A stretch of DNA of 64,000 nt from Streptomyces marianii (GTDB lineage: Bacteria; Actinomycetota; Actinomycetes; Streptomycetales; Streptomycetaceae): assembly GCF_005795905.1 (NCBI RefSeq), contig NZ_VAWE01000001.1:3828001-3892000 (forward strand). Direction: 5' to 3'. Below are positions 33,136 through 43,468 of this stretch, piece after piece (positions within the stretch are counted from its first letter, which is position 1; each line of letters opens with the position of its first letter). The notes beneath the pieces are model-generated. The model was not told the origin of the DNA, made no database searches, and saw only the letters and a list, made by a program, of their open reading frames with translations. The position numbers and the translations under genes are program-made.

Positions 33136-36100
33136 CTACCGGCAGCCGCATAGCTCTTCCTCGGGGCGTAGAGGCCGCGGCATCTTCTCCCAGTTGCGAA
33201 AAACCTGGCCCGTTTTTGGATTGACATGCTTTGCCATATCGAGAATATGCGGGGCCGGTATTCCGGCATGCGATGCCGAGTTAGGATCAAGGTCCGCGCG
33301 CTGAGAAATTATACCTTCCTCATCATAACGCGCATACGCAGTAACCGTCCCATCCTCTTTCTGACGGAAAAGCGTTTCCCCGGGGTTAGCAGTCTTGGGA
33401 AAGCGACCGCTGACCTGCCGCGCACCCGAGAGGCTCAATCCCCCTGTATTGCAGTTGTGAACGAGTACCGGAGTCTCGCCCGCCAGCACATAGTACGTGT
33501 GAACGTCCGCAACAGTGAGGTTGTACGTGTCCTGATAAGCACCGTAAGTGCGGGTCGCCGTTATGGAGACCGTGGCGCCGTCGTCGGTGCGCAGCGTCAT
33601 GCCCGGCTCGAGGTCCCCGGCGTCGAGCCAGGCCTGCTCCGATTCGGACCAGAAGGGGTGGTGGTCCGTCGTGGCGACGATCTCTGCGCCGTCTTCCGTG
33701 GAGACCGTCAGGTCCACGTAGGACTTGTCGTCCTCCGTCAGGATCGTGGCGGTGACCGTCTTGAGTGCCGTCTGCCCTGATACGGGGTCGGTGGCAACAA
33801 CCTTGTCGCCGACTTCCAGATCCTCGATGGGCTTGGTCTCGCCATCCTCCATCAGGACTTCGGTGCCCGCGACGAAGCTGTGCTTGCGAGCGCTGCAGGG
33901 AGGCGCGGACATGATCCAGTCAAGGAACTTGCCGCCCTTACGGCTGGCAGCAATGCCGTCCCCGAGCACGGGGACCAGGGCGACCAGGCTCCAGCCGGCC
34001 TCGCTCCAGTTGCCCTCCGTGGCATAGAGGACGGCGTTGCCGACGTCAGCGGCGGCTCCGAGCCCGGGAGTGAAGCCGGCCGCGTCGAGGGCGCGATGGG
34101 CCTCGGCCCTGTTCCAGTCCCTCTCCTGCTTCGGAACCCACTGGCAGCCGACGCCGTCCTTTCGGCTGGCGCACTTCATCTGCTCCTGCTGGATCCTGAC
34201 GTGTCTCTCGTTGACGCCGCCGCCGTACCTGGTCTTGACCGTGACCGTGGTGCGCCTGTTGTTGCCCGTCGAGATCTGCGTCTTCGTGGAGTTGTAGATC
34301 CATGTGCCGTTGGGGCCCATGGTCATGTAGTCCCTGGTGTAGCCGCCCTTTCCATCGCTGCAGCCGCGCTCACAGTCAGTGATCGGACGCAATCCCGTTG
34401 GGTCGGAGTACGACACCGGGCTGCCGTTGGCGTACGTGTATCCGTTCATCTGCATCGGGTCGGTCATGTCGATGAGCGGGTCGGCGCTGATGAAGCGGCC
34501 GGTGGTGGAGTCGTACTCGCGGGCGCCGATGTGGGTCAGGCCCGTGGCGGGGTCGTCGATGCCGACTCCCAGGTAGGTGCGGCGGTCGGGCCAGTCGGCG
34601 GGCTCGGTGCCGCGGGGGTTGCCGTACGGGTCGTACTTGCGGCGCAGGATTCCCTGGCCGGCTGTCTGGTCGACGGAGTTCGTGGCCGTGTTGTGGTGGT
34701 CGGCGAGCAGGACGGTCAGCTTGTGGCCCGTGGTCTTGCCGCCCGTGCTGCGGACCGTGGTCGGGGCGCCCGGGTGGCTGTAGTAGCGGCGGGCGTCCAT
34801 GGCCTGGCCGGAGGCGTTGACGGTGATCTCGGCTTCGCCGAGGTAGAGGGTGCGGGTGGTGCCGTCGTCCTCGATCAGGCGGTTGCCCGAGGCGTCGTAC
34901 AGGTAGGTGACGTTGGGTGTGCCGTTGTCGTCCGTGTCGACCGACGTGAGCTTGTTGCGGCGGTCCCACGTCAGGGCCTGGGTGTCGCCGCCGATCACCC
35001 GCTGGGTGGTGTTGCCGAAGCTGTCGTAGGCGTAGGTCTGCTGCGAGTTCACCGTCGAGCCGGGCTCGCGCACGGTCGACTCGACCTTGGTGAGGGTGTG
35101 GGGCTGGACCGTGGGTGCGGGCTGGGAGCCGCCGATGGTGGTGCCGTGGGTGTAGGTGTGGATGTCGTCCAGGTCCGGGTCGGCGAGGTCGTGGACGGTC
35201 ATCCGCGTGCGGTTGCCGATCGCGTCGAACGCGTACGACTGCCAGTAGCCGCCGCCGTCGATGCCCGGGGACACCTCGGCGCGGTCGGGGCCCGAGCCCT
35301 GGGCGCCCGACGCGGTCGGGCAGCCCGTGGTGCCCGTCCAGGCGTGGACCAGGCGGCCCATCGGATCGTAGGCGAAGCACTGGCGGTCCACGCGTGACGA
35401 CGACTGGGTGTCGGTGATCGAGGTGATGTTGCCGACGGTGTCGTAGCCGTACGTCAGTGCCGAGATCCGGGACGGGTTGAGCGTCTCGCGGTCCGTGACC
35501 GACTGGTGGATGCGGCCGGTGTTGGCGTTGTAGATGTTGGTCGTCCACACACGCCGCGGCGCCTCCCCGGAGACCGTGCGCAGCACCTCTCCGTAGGGGC
35601 TGTAGCGGGTGTCGGCCGTGTACCAGGCGAGTCCCGACGTGGTGACCGGTGCACCCTCGCCGTCGTAGCGGGTGATCACCTTCTCCGCCGCCAGACCACC
35701 GGGCGTCGCCGGGAGCTGGACCGACTGGAGCCTGCCCGTCTCGGTGTAGGAGTGGGTGTAGGCGTAGGTGCCCGCCAGGCCCGTCGTCACCGACGTCGAC
35801 GGGATCGTGGTCTTCGAGCCCGTCGGCCGGTACTCGCTGTCGTAACCGGTCACCTCGCTCGTGAACGCGGCACCGTTGTGATAGCGGGTGGAGGCGACCG
35901 GGTGGCCCTTGGCTCCCGGCAGCGAGTCGAACGTCCACTTGGCCACGAGGGACCCGGTCGGTGAATCGTCGCGGAGCTCGGTCTGCCGGCCGAGGACGTC
36001 GTAGAGCGTGTGCTGCTCGCGGCCCTGGCCGTCCTTCGACCAGACCCGCTGGTCGAGGGCGTTGTAGCCGAACGTCGCCGATCCCATGTCCGGGTCCGTC

Positions 36101-39100
36101 GACGCCGTCAGCCGGCCGCGCGCGTCGTAGGTGTACGTCCAGTCGTTGCCCTCGGCGTCCGTGACCTGGGCGAGCTTGCCGCGCGGGTCGTACACGTACG
36201 AGGTGTCGGTCTCGGTCGTGAGGTCGGTCGCGGTGAAGTGCTGGATCAGGGAGGTCCGGCCCAGCGCGTCCGTCCAGGTCTTCGCCGCGCGGCTGCCTGA
36301 CAGCGGCGTCGTGCCGTCGGCCGACATGCCCGTGCGGGTCAGCGTCCAGTCACCGGAGTACTGGACCGTGGCCGAGTGCTGCGGCACGTCCTCGTGGAGC
36401 GTCGTCGTGCGGATCGCCCGGCCGAGGCCGTCGTACGCCGTCTCCGTGGAGTTCGGCACCTCGAACACGGTTTCCGGGAAGAAGAGCAGCGCCTCCGGCT
36501 CGCCCTCCGCGAGGTAGCCGTTGTTGGTCTGGCGGACCGTGCCGCCCGCGTTGTACAGGGTGTCGGTGACGATCCGGCCGCCGCCGAGCGCCTCCGCCTG
36601 GGTCTGGCGCGGCCGCAGCAGACCGTCGTAGATCGCGACCGTGTCCTCGTAGGTGCCGTTGTCGCGCAGGGTGCGGGTGGTGACGGTCGGCGGCTTGTTG
36701 TCCGCGATCTGGTACGTGAAGAGTGCCGACGCGCTGTCCGTGCCCTGGGTGCGCGACGGGGACCAGACACCGGTGACTCGACCGAGGTTGTCGTAACTGC
36801 TGCTGGTCTTGCGGCCGTTGGGGTCGGTGACGGACAGCACGGTGCCGCGGGCGGGGTCCGAGTCCGAAGTGGAGGTGTGTCCCAACGCGTTGGTCGCCGT
36901 GACCTCGAAGGCCGGCCCGGTGACGGGGCTGTAGGCGGTGGTGGTGGAGTTGCCCGCGGCATCGGTGACCTTGGTGACGCGGCCCAGCGCGTCGTACGTC
37001 GTCCGCTGGGAGGTGACCCAGCCGGTTCCGGCGGCGTCGACCGTGTCGGCCTGGAACGGCAGGCCCTTGACCGGGTTGGTGCCGAAGGCACCCAGCGCGT
37101 CGTACGAGGTGCGGACGTCGGAGACGACCTGGTCGCCGGTCGCGGAAGCGGCCGCGGCGCAGTCGCCCACTGTCGTGCGGGACCGCTCGGGCAGACCGAT
37201 CAGGTGCTTGCCGATGTTGTGGACGTACGAGGTCGTCGCGCATGTCCGGTCGCCCGTGGTCCAGCCGCCCGAGCCGTCGGGGGTGAGGCTGCGGGTGTAC
37301 GTGGTGACCGGGAGGTCGTGGGTGGACTCGTACGTCGTCGTCGCCCGTACCGTCCGGGTGGCACCACCGCTGACCGTCTGGATCGAGTCCGTCCGGGTCG
37401 TGCCCGTGCGGTACGCCTCCAGCGCGGGCAGGCCCTCCCGTGCCCGGGAGGCGGTCTTCCTGCTGTACGGCCAGGTCAGTTCGCGCGCGACGACGCTGCC
37501 GCCAGCCTTGGTGTAGGTGATGGTCTCCGCGACCCGGCCCTGGTGGGCCGGCAGATCCTCGCCCAGGGTCTCGGTGCCCGTGGAGTCCTTCACGGTGACC
37601 GCGGTGCGGCCGGCGTCGCCGGACATGCCGCGGAAGTAGCGGGTACGGGTCTGGGACTGCTCGGTCGCGTCGGACTGGCCCGCGTTGGCGGTGACGCCCT
37701 TTTTCACGACCACGCCGGCGTAGCCGCGCCACTGGTCGTACGTGCGCAGCTCCGACTTGGTGAACTCGTCGGTGCCCTTGGCCCAGGCGGCGCCGCCCTC
37801 GTAGGTGTAGTCGGTGACCACGTCGGGCTGCCGCGCGACCCGGTCCTTCTCGGTGACGCTGTCGACGACGTACTTGTTGAACCACTCCAGCGGCGGTGTC
37901 TCCAGGTCCGGGTCGGGCGACCAGTGGACCGGGAAGCAACGGGAGGTATTGGCGGAGGGTGCGGGGTGGGTCGTGCCGACGGGGCACGGGTCGGAGTAGT
38001 CGACGTGTATCTCGGCACCCGTCTCCGTGCGGATGGTCTCCACCCGCAGTCGGTCGAAGTCCGGGGTCTGGTCGGTGGTTCCCTTCGCGACACGGTTGGG
38101 CATGTCGACGACGTTCGCCAGGAACGAGACCGGCGGGAGCGAGCTGCTCAGCTGATTGCCGTCCTCGTCCCGGGCGGTGCCGTAGCCGGTGCGGGTGATC
38201 GACTCCAGCCAGAGCGGCGGATGGGTGTCGGTGCGCTGCTTGGGGAACGACTGGTGCAGGTTCCAGCGGTCGACCAGGGACATCGACGTCGTGCCGGGAG
38301 TGCGCTGGCCGTAGGTGGTCACCGCCGTCAGCCGCATCCGGCTCCAGAAGGTGGGGGCGGAGACGTAGCAGTTGGCGGCGCCGGCCTTGCAGTGCAGCGT
38401 GGAGGGGGTGTCCCACCACGGCTGCTTGTCCTCGTAGTTCTTGGACTCGAACTCGGTGTCCGAGCAGTCCGTGGCGCCTTCCCTGGTGCAGCGCTCGTCG
38501 GCGGTGAAGACGACCTTGCCGGCGGGGGTGCCGGTCAGGTTGTCGGAGCGCAGTCCGTAGAGGATCTGGGTCGGATGGCCGCCGCGGACGTAGGGGACCG
38601 CCTGCTTGAACTTCTCGTTCTTGGCGTAGCGGTTGGTCTCCTGCTTCCAGTCGACGACCATGGCGTTGCCGTGGACGTCCTCGACGTAGTCGAGGTTCCA
38701 GCGCCAGGCCTGGGTGCAGGAGGAGTCGGCGTACGCGGTGGCGTGGCACGGTTCGCCGTCGTGGTTGCCGAAGACCGGCACGGTGAAGGCGGAGTTGGTG
38801 GCCGTGGCCCGCCCCGGCAGGGCGTTGCGGCCGAACCAGTAGCGGGTGCCGTCGCGGGTCGTGACGACCCAGTACTCACCGTCGTACTCGCCGGTCTGGG
38901 ACGCCTTCGCGCTGCCGTCCTTGGCCTTGTACTCGACCCTGGCGCCGTCGTCGTTGGCGGCGACCCATGCACCGCTGGCATCGTCGTGGACCAGCTCGGT
39001 CGACGAGCCGCCCAGCGACATCACGAGGTTCTCGCTCGCCCAGCACAGGTCGGACTTCTTCTTGTCGGCGGTGTTGTCGTTGTTCGGGCTGTTCTTCCGG

Positions 39101-39108
39101 TCTTCCGG
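33136..39108 (-). pseudogene. RHS polymorphic toxin, C-terminal 85% with Hint domain and toxin tip
   Basis: About 1990 codons, beginning at DRKNSPNNDNTADKKKSDLC where the insertion cuts it. RHS/YD repeats (many YDxxGR units) run to the core marker TGLTHIGAREYDSTTGRFIS; then DPTGLRPITDC, a linker, and a Hint domain (FVAGTEVLMEDGETKPIEDL to TTDHHPFW and HTYYVLAGETPVLVHNC). The last about 100 residues are the tip: RQKEDGTVTAYARYDEEGI, HAGIPAPHILDMAKHVNPKTG, resembling polymorphic toxin type 24. Hint should self-cleave to free the tip. Expression requires the N-terminal part now at 44697-45824; no start is evident at the cut. Confidence 0.88.
33480..33499. repeat. Core repeat inside the RHS Hint coding region (proposed attR of E1)
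   Basis: The same 20-bp core as copies A-C. On its high-coordinate side the sequence is RHS/Hint coding DNA with no arm repeat; on its low-coordinate side the Hint end and toxin tip follow in frame. Confidence 0.85.
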
Positions 39109-39264
39109 GCTTCTCTGCACTTCACTCTCATGGGTGAAGGCGGGTATGTGGCTCGTCAAAGGGCCTCCGAGATGGATGGGATGGGTCAGGGGTGGTGGCG
39201 GCGCCGGCGGCCGCCGGGCAGATCCCCCGGCGTCGGTAAGATCAGCGCTCTCATGGGGGGTGCG

Positions 39265-40083
39265 ATGCGAACATCGGGGCTGGGCGGCAAGGGGCAGAAG
39301 TACGCGCTGGCCTCGGATGAGGTCGACAGCGATTTCTGGGGTTTCGCTCACGAGGCCGAGGGGCTGTTCACGCCCCTGCCGGATGAGGAAAAAGCGCGCC
39401 GAGTGCACCTCGCGGGTTGCCTCCCGCAGGGTGGCCTACTGAGGTGCGTTGACCACGTCGGCAGTCGTCGTGCCGTGGCGGGAAACGCCTGGGTCGAGCT
39501 CCTCGACGGCGACGGTGCCACCATGGGGTCCTACTTCGTCAACGACGTCACCGTCATCGACGTCAAGCCCTCCGCCAGCGGTGTCGGCCTCGTCGACCTC
39601 ACGGTGACGCTTTGGTGTGAGAACGCCCTGCCCGGAGCGGAACGACTGTGGGAGCTGGTCCGCACCGGGCACCTGAACCACACCGGAATGTGGCACGAAC
39701 TCGCACCCGAGGACCGACACGCGTGGCTGTCGGTGGCCCTGTGGTCCCGGGAGTACCAATGCCAGGGGAAGCCCGATGCGCCTGCGGGCCAGGTGTTCAC
39801 CTTGGACGGCCGACACATCGTTGGCAGGGACACCTTCTACTGCGCGATCGGTGAGGCCATCAACGGACCCGGTGGATACTTCGGCTGGAACCTGGACGCT
39901 CTGGACGACTGTCTGAGAGGCGGCTGGGGCGCGACCTCTCCGTTCACCTTGCACTGGGAGTTCTCGGCCGAGGCTCGGACGCGGTTGGCAGAGCGCGTGC
40001 CCGCCGGTGATCGCGAGCTTGCGCTGTTCGACCTCCTCCTGGAGATCTTCGAGGAACGGGGCGTGCGCGTGATCCTTCGATGA
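39265..40083 (+). CDS. Barstar-family protein (RNase inhibitor-like)
   Basis: 272 residues from ATG 39265 (GGGGGG upstream; ATG 39253 alternative). The N-terminal 170 residues are unrecognised (WGFAHEAEGLFTPLPDEE, ELVRTGHLNHTGMWHELAPE). The C-terminal 90 residues match barstar: FTLDGRHIVGRDTFYCAIGEAINGPGGYFGWNLDALDDCLRGG and FDLLLEIFEERGVRVIL. Barstar proteins bind RNases; here it may be an immunity gene carried by the insertion. No barnase-type gene is adjacent. Confidence 0.78.
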   Translation: MRTSGLGGKGQKYALASDEVDSDFWGFAHEAEGLFTPLPDEEKARRVHLAGCLPQGGLLRCVDHVGSRRAVAGNAWVELLDGDGATMGSYFVNDVTVIDVKPSASGVGLVDLTVTLWCENALPGAERLWELVRTGHLNHTGMWHELAPEDRHAWLSVALWSREYQCQGKPDAPAGQVFTLDGRHIVGRDTFYCAIGEAINGPGGYFGWNLDALDDCLRGGWGATSPFTLHWEFSAEARTRLAERVPAGDRELALFDLLLEIFEERGVRVILR

Positions 40084-40217
40084 CGTCTGGCCGCTTCCAG
40101 GCATCGGTCTGGGGAAGGCTGAGCGTTCTCACCGAAGATTGGTGACTGTGAGGGTTTCGCGCCGACGAGTGAGTACCGAATTTCTCCTCATGTACCCGAT
40201 CCGCGACCATAGAGGAC

Positions 40218-40916
40218 ATGGAACACTTTGCGCCGGTGAGCGTCCTTGCCCTTCGTCACGTCCTTCCGCATCCGCAGGCGCTGAAGAAGGGGGCGGGTAT
40301 ACGTCCGTTGATCGATGGCCGTGATGTGTTGCAGGAGATCCACCCGGACGGCGATTCGAGCTGCTACCAGGAGACGTGGTTCGGTTCGCCCGAGACATGG
40401 CCTCTGTGGGCCGGCGACGAGCCTCGCCGTGTCGAACTTTCGAACAACGACTGCGACACCGGTTGCTGCGGAGGAGTGTTCGTCACCATCCAACGCTTCG
40501 GCGATCTCGTCGAGTGGACGAACTGGGAGAACACCAACGACAACCGCGTCCCCGTCCCGCCTGAGATCCACTTCGACGCCACGCAGTACGACGCCGAACT
40601 GGCCCGGGCCGTGGCGGACCACAGATGGGAGGAGCCCGTCGACACCGCAGCACGCCTGCTGGCCCACCGGATCGCCGCCTCCGACTGGTTCGAGCGGTGG
40701 AACTGCCAGCCGTTCTCGCACGGCATCCGTGTTAGTGACCGCGGAGAGTCTCCTGAAGTGATCATGCCCTTCGTGACCGATGGTTTTGGTCCGGGCAAGG
40801 GGCTCCGCTGGTACGCAATGCCGGTGTCCATGCAGGAGCCCGTCGGAGACCAGGTGCGGCGCTTCGTTGAACGGATCACGGCCACCGACCCCCGCGAGAG
40901 CGCAAAAGGCCCATGA
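40218..40916 (+). CDS. Hypothetical protein in the recombinase insertion
   Basis: 232 residues, ATG 40218. Features: ETWFGSPETWPLWAGDEPRR, the Cys-rich NNDCDTGCCGGVFVTIQR, VEWTNWENTNDN and WNCQPFSHGIRVSD. It looks like a soluble single domain. Cargo of the insertion; function not recognised, though such proteins often sit with toxin-immunity islands in Streptomyces. Confidence 0.7.
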   Translation: MEHFAPVSVLALRHVLPHPQALKKGAGIRPLIDGRDVLQEIHPDGDSSCYQETWFGSPETWPLWAGDEPRRVELSNNDCDTGCCGGVFVTIQRFGDLVEWTNWENTNDNRVPVPPEIHFDATQYDAELARAVADHRWEEPVDTAARLLAHRIAASDWFERWNCQPFSHGIRVSDRGESPEVIMPFVTDGFGPGKGLRWYAMPVSMQEPVGDQVRRFVERITATDPRESAKGP

Positions 40917-41011
40917 GAGGGTAGGAATCTGCCCGCCGATGGAGGGCGCTAGGTCACAGTCACTCAGACTTCGATCAGAACGCTCAACCTTCACTGCGAG
41001 CGAAACGAAGG

Positions 41012-43468
41012 TCATTCGGCCTCCTTCGGACGGCGCCGTGTGGGGATGCCGAGGTGGACAGATGGTCGCTGGGCTCGGCGTCGGGTCTCGTCGCGCTTGG
41101 CGCGGAGGAAGGTGAGTGTGAGGTCGATGCCTTCGATCTCGCCGATCCAACCCTCGGCTTCTGCTTGTGCCCGGCGGTGCAGCAGGTCGGCTTCCAGCTC
41201 GGTGAGCCGGGCGAGCATCTTGGGGTTGACGTGGAGCATCGGGCAGCGGATGCACGCGTGCTCGTGCTGGCAGGGGGTGCCGTAGGGGCGTCCGCATGAG
41301 CCGAGCTCGACCTTGCGGCGGTCGAAGTGCTCCTGGAACTCGGTCCACTCCTGCTCGGTGGCGTCCCGGTACTCCTCCGAAGGCCGGACCTGACGCCTCT
41401 GATGGAGGTGGGCCTGGTAGTGGCGGATCACGTCCTCGTCGAAGACGGCTACGTAGCCGCGGGTGGTCTGGATGCTGAGGTGGCCCAGCAAGGCGGCGCC
41501 GATGTGGATGGGCAGGCCGCTGTTGACGAGCTCGGTGGCGAAGATCCTGCGGAAGTCGTGCGGGGTGAACTTCAGCCCGCGGAACCCGGGGTGCGTCTCG
41601 GCCAGGTCCTCACAGCGTCGGCTGATCATCTTCTGGATGGTGCCGGGGTTGAAGATCTTCGAGCCGATCGCTCCGTTCTGGCGTTGGAAGAGGAAGGGCA
41701 TCGGCGCACTCCAGAGCTTGTCGTGCGGGTCGTAGCGACTGACCAGGGGAATTGGCCTTCCCCGCCGGCCGTGGCGCCGGATGATCGAGGCGATGACGTG
41801 GAACAACTCGGCCGACATCGGGATGACGCGCTCGCGGTCGGTCTTGGACGGTGCGATGACCAGCAGGGCGATGACCTCGCCATTCGCGCGCTGATACTGG
41901 CGGATGCTGAGGTGGGTGAGTTCGCACATCTCCTCGATGCGGACGCCGGAGTGCCGCAGGGTCTCCACCGCTGACCAGTCCCAGAAGGCGGCCTCCTCGT
42001 CTGCCTCGATGTTCACCAGTTCGCCGGTGTCAAGGTTCAGCACGCGGGTGGGAACGGCGTCGCCGTGCCGCAGCAGCTTCTGGTCCGATTCGCTGATCAC
42101 TCGGCGATATGCCGTGCCGGCGTGGGTGAACTCCTCGCCGTCGGCAGCGTGGTCGGCGTGTTCGAGCAGGAGCCGGGCTTGGTCGTAGCGGGATTCGACG
42201 TGCTCGACCAGGACGGGCAGGAGCGGCTGGCGTTGCCGAGTGCGGTCCGCGGAGCGTTCGGTCCCCTTCCGCCGGCGGACTCCCAGGCCATGGAATTCAC
42301 CGGGCGGGACGGGACACGGTGCCACCCAGGCCCCCCAGCGTTCGGGTTCGTCAGCAGCCCAGGTGTGCAGGTCGTAGTAGAAACTGCGGACCGAGATGAC
42401 GATGTCGTCCTGGCCCATCCGGTGGGTGCCGTCGTCCTTGAGCCGGATCGTCTCGCGCCAGCGTGTGTAGAGGTCCGGGGCGATCCGCAGGCCCTGCTGG
42501 CCAGGGTTGAGCTGTTCGATCCTCACCCAGAAGTGCTTGACCAGCAGGATCGCGAGCTGCTTCAGGCTGGAGTAGTCGAGATCAGCTCGCCGCCGACCGA
42601 AGTAGTCGATCAGCAGACCACGGACGGCCTGATCGCGGACCCCGTACTGGTCGACGAGCTCCTCGATGGTCCGCTGGCCGCGCATCATCGCCGCCCGCAT
42701 GGTCGTCGGCGTGGAGGGCGGGAACCGGCCCATGGCGATCAGCGCCGTCCACATTCCGTGCCCGAACAGGCGGTTGGAGGCAGGCTGACCGGGCTGAAGT
42801 CGGCAGCGGGCCAGCCGGTTGTCGTGCGCGTACTGGAGGATCGACGCCGGCGTGACGTCGGCCAGCGCGACGCCCTGATAGGTCAGGAGGGTGCACATGT
42901 CGAGCACTGCCTCCCGCTGGTGCTTGAGCCGTAGCTCCTGTGCGGCGATGTGCTCCTCGAAGGTGACCAGCAGCGGGTCGTTCTGCGCGGAGACGAACAG
43001 AGGCGTGAAATTGTTCAGCTGGTTCTGGCGGAAGGCGAGCATCGTGGGCTGGACGACGCGGAGACAGAACAGCGTGCGGACCCCAGGGGTGATCGCGAGC
43101 CCGGTCGTCCTGCGGGCACCGAGACTGTTCGCCTTGATCAGTCCCTTGCCCAGAGGGCTGGCATCCCACCGCTCCTGCCAGGTCTGGCCCGGGTGGGTGG
43201 ACAGGTACTGAAGGATCCCGCGTGTGGCCTGGGCGCGCTGGTGGCGCGTGACGGTGGAAGCGTCCTCCCAGACGTCGAAGGCCAGCTTGGAGATGTGGTT
43301 GATCGAGACACTGGACAACTCTCCGTGCGGTCGCGGCGGGGGATCCGAGATCGCAGGCTGCGGTTTCATCGGGCCGCCCACGAACCGGCTGGGAAAGGTG
43401 AGACCCTCCACGATGGGCCCGTGCCGGCGGCTGACACCGGTGGTCGGGCTGGCCTGTGCCCTAGGCAC
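41012..43468 (-). CDS. Large tyrosine recombinase (TnpB-like)
   Basis: 818 residues from GTG 43468, overlapping the upstream gene's stop by 8 bases; ATG 43369 (MKPQPAISDP) is an alternative. The long N-terminal half is unrecognised. The catalytic part has Arg in RHSGVRIEEMCELTHLSI, HDFRRIFATEL, GHLSIQTTRGYVAVF with His and Tyr. A C-terminal Cys/His cluster (GSCGRPYGTPCQHEHACIRC) is like the one in TnpB of Tn554-type elements. It acts with the smaller recombinase in DNA exchange. Confidence 0.85.
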   Translation of the reverse strand: MPRAQASPTTGVSRRHGPIVEGLTFPSRFVGGPMKPQPAISDPPPRPHGELSSVSINHISKLAFDVWEDASTVTRHQRAQATRGILQYLSTHPGQTWQERWDASPLGKGLIKANSLGARRTTGLAITPGVRTLFCLRVVQPTMLAFRQNQLNNFTPLFVSAQNDPLLVTFEEHIAAQELRLKHQREAVLDMCTLLTYQGVALADVTPASILQYAHDNRLARCRLQPGQPASNRLFGHGMWTALIAMGRFPPSTPTTMRAAMMRGQRTIEELVDQYGVRDQAVRGLLIDYFGRRRADLDYSSLKQLAILLVKHFWVRIEQLNPGQQGLRIAPDLYTRWRETIRLKDDGTHRMGQDDIVISVRSFYYDLHTWAADEPERWGAWVAPCPVPPGEFHGLGVRRRKGTERSADRTRQRQPLLPVLVEHVESRYDQARLLLEHADHAADGEEFTHAGTAYRRVISESDQKLLRHGDAVPTRVLNLDTGELVNIEADEEAAFWDWSAVETLRHSGVRIEEMCELTHLSIRQYQRANGEVIALLVIAPSKTDRERVIPMSAELFHVIASIIRRHGRRGRPIPLVSRYDPHDKLWSAPMPFLFQRQNGAIGSKIFNPGTIQKMISRRCEDLAETHPGFRGLKFTPHDFRRIFATELVNSGLPIHIGAALLGHLSIQTTRGYVAVFDEDVIRHYQAHLHQRRQVRPSEEYRDATEQEWTEFQEHFDRRKVELGSCGRPYGTPCQHEHACIRCPMLHVNPKMLARLTELEADLLHRRAQAEAEGWIGEIEGIDLTLTFLRAKRDETRRRAQRPSVHLGIPTRRRPKEAE

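Larger units (their letters stand above)
27353..33499. mobile_element. Integrative element E1 (RepSA-Xis-Int type) inside the RHS Hint region
   Basis: About 6.1 kb bounded by identical 20-bp cores. Gene content: arm repeat, two XRE antitoxin-like genes and a RelE/HigB-like toxin (minus), then repSA, xis, int (plus, overlapping), arm repeat, hairpin, immunity gene and the toxin tip that is fused in frame to the RHS body. No TraB/FtsK-like transfer gene is present, so it is not a complete conjugative AICE. The boundary model is an inference; the genes and repeats are seen. Confidence 0.72.

Noticed and set aside
36376..39252. Plus-strand frame running over the RHS gene into the barstar gene
   Set aside because: The part before 39253 is antisense to RHS repeats with no recognisable domain; only the portion from 39265 is credible coding sequence.
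39109..39408. Extending the RHS C-terminal frame to an upstream start at 39408
   Set aside because: That stretch is antisense to the barstar gene and is insertion DNA; it has no RHS similarity or signal peptide.
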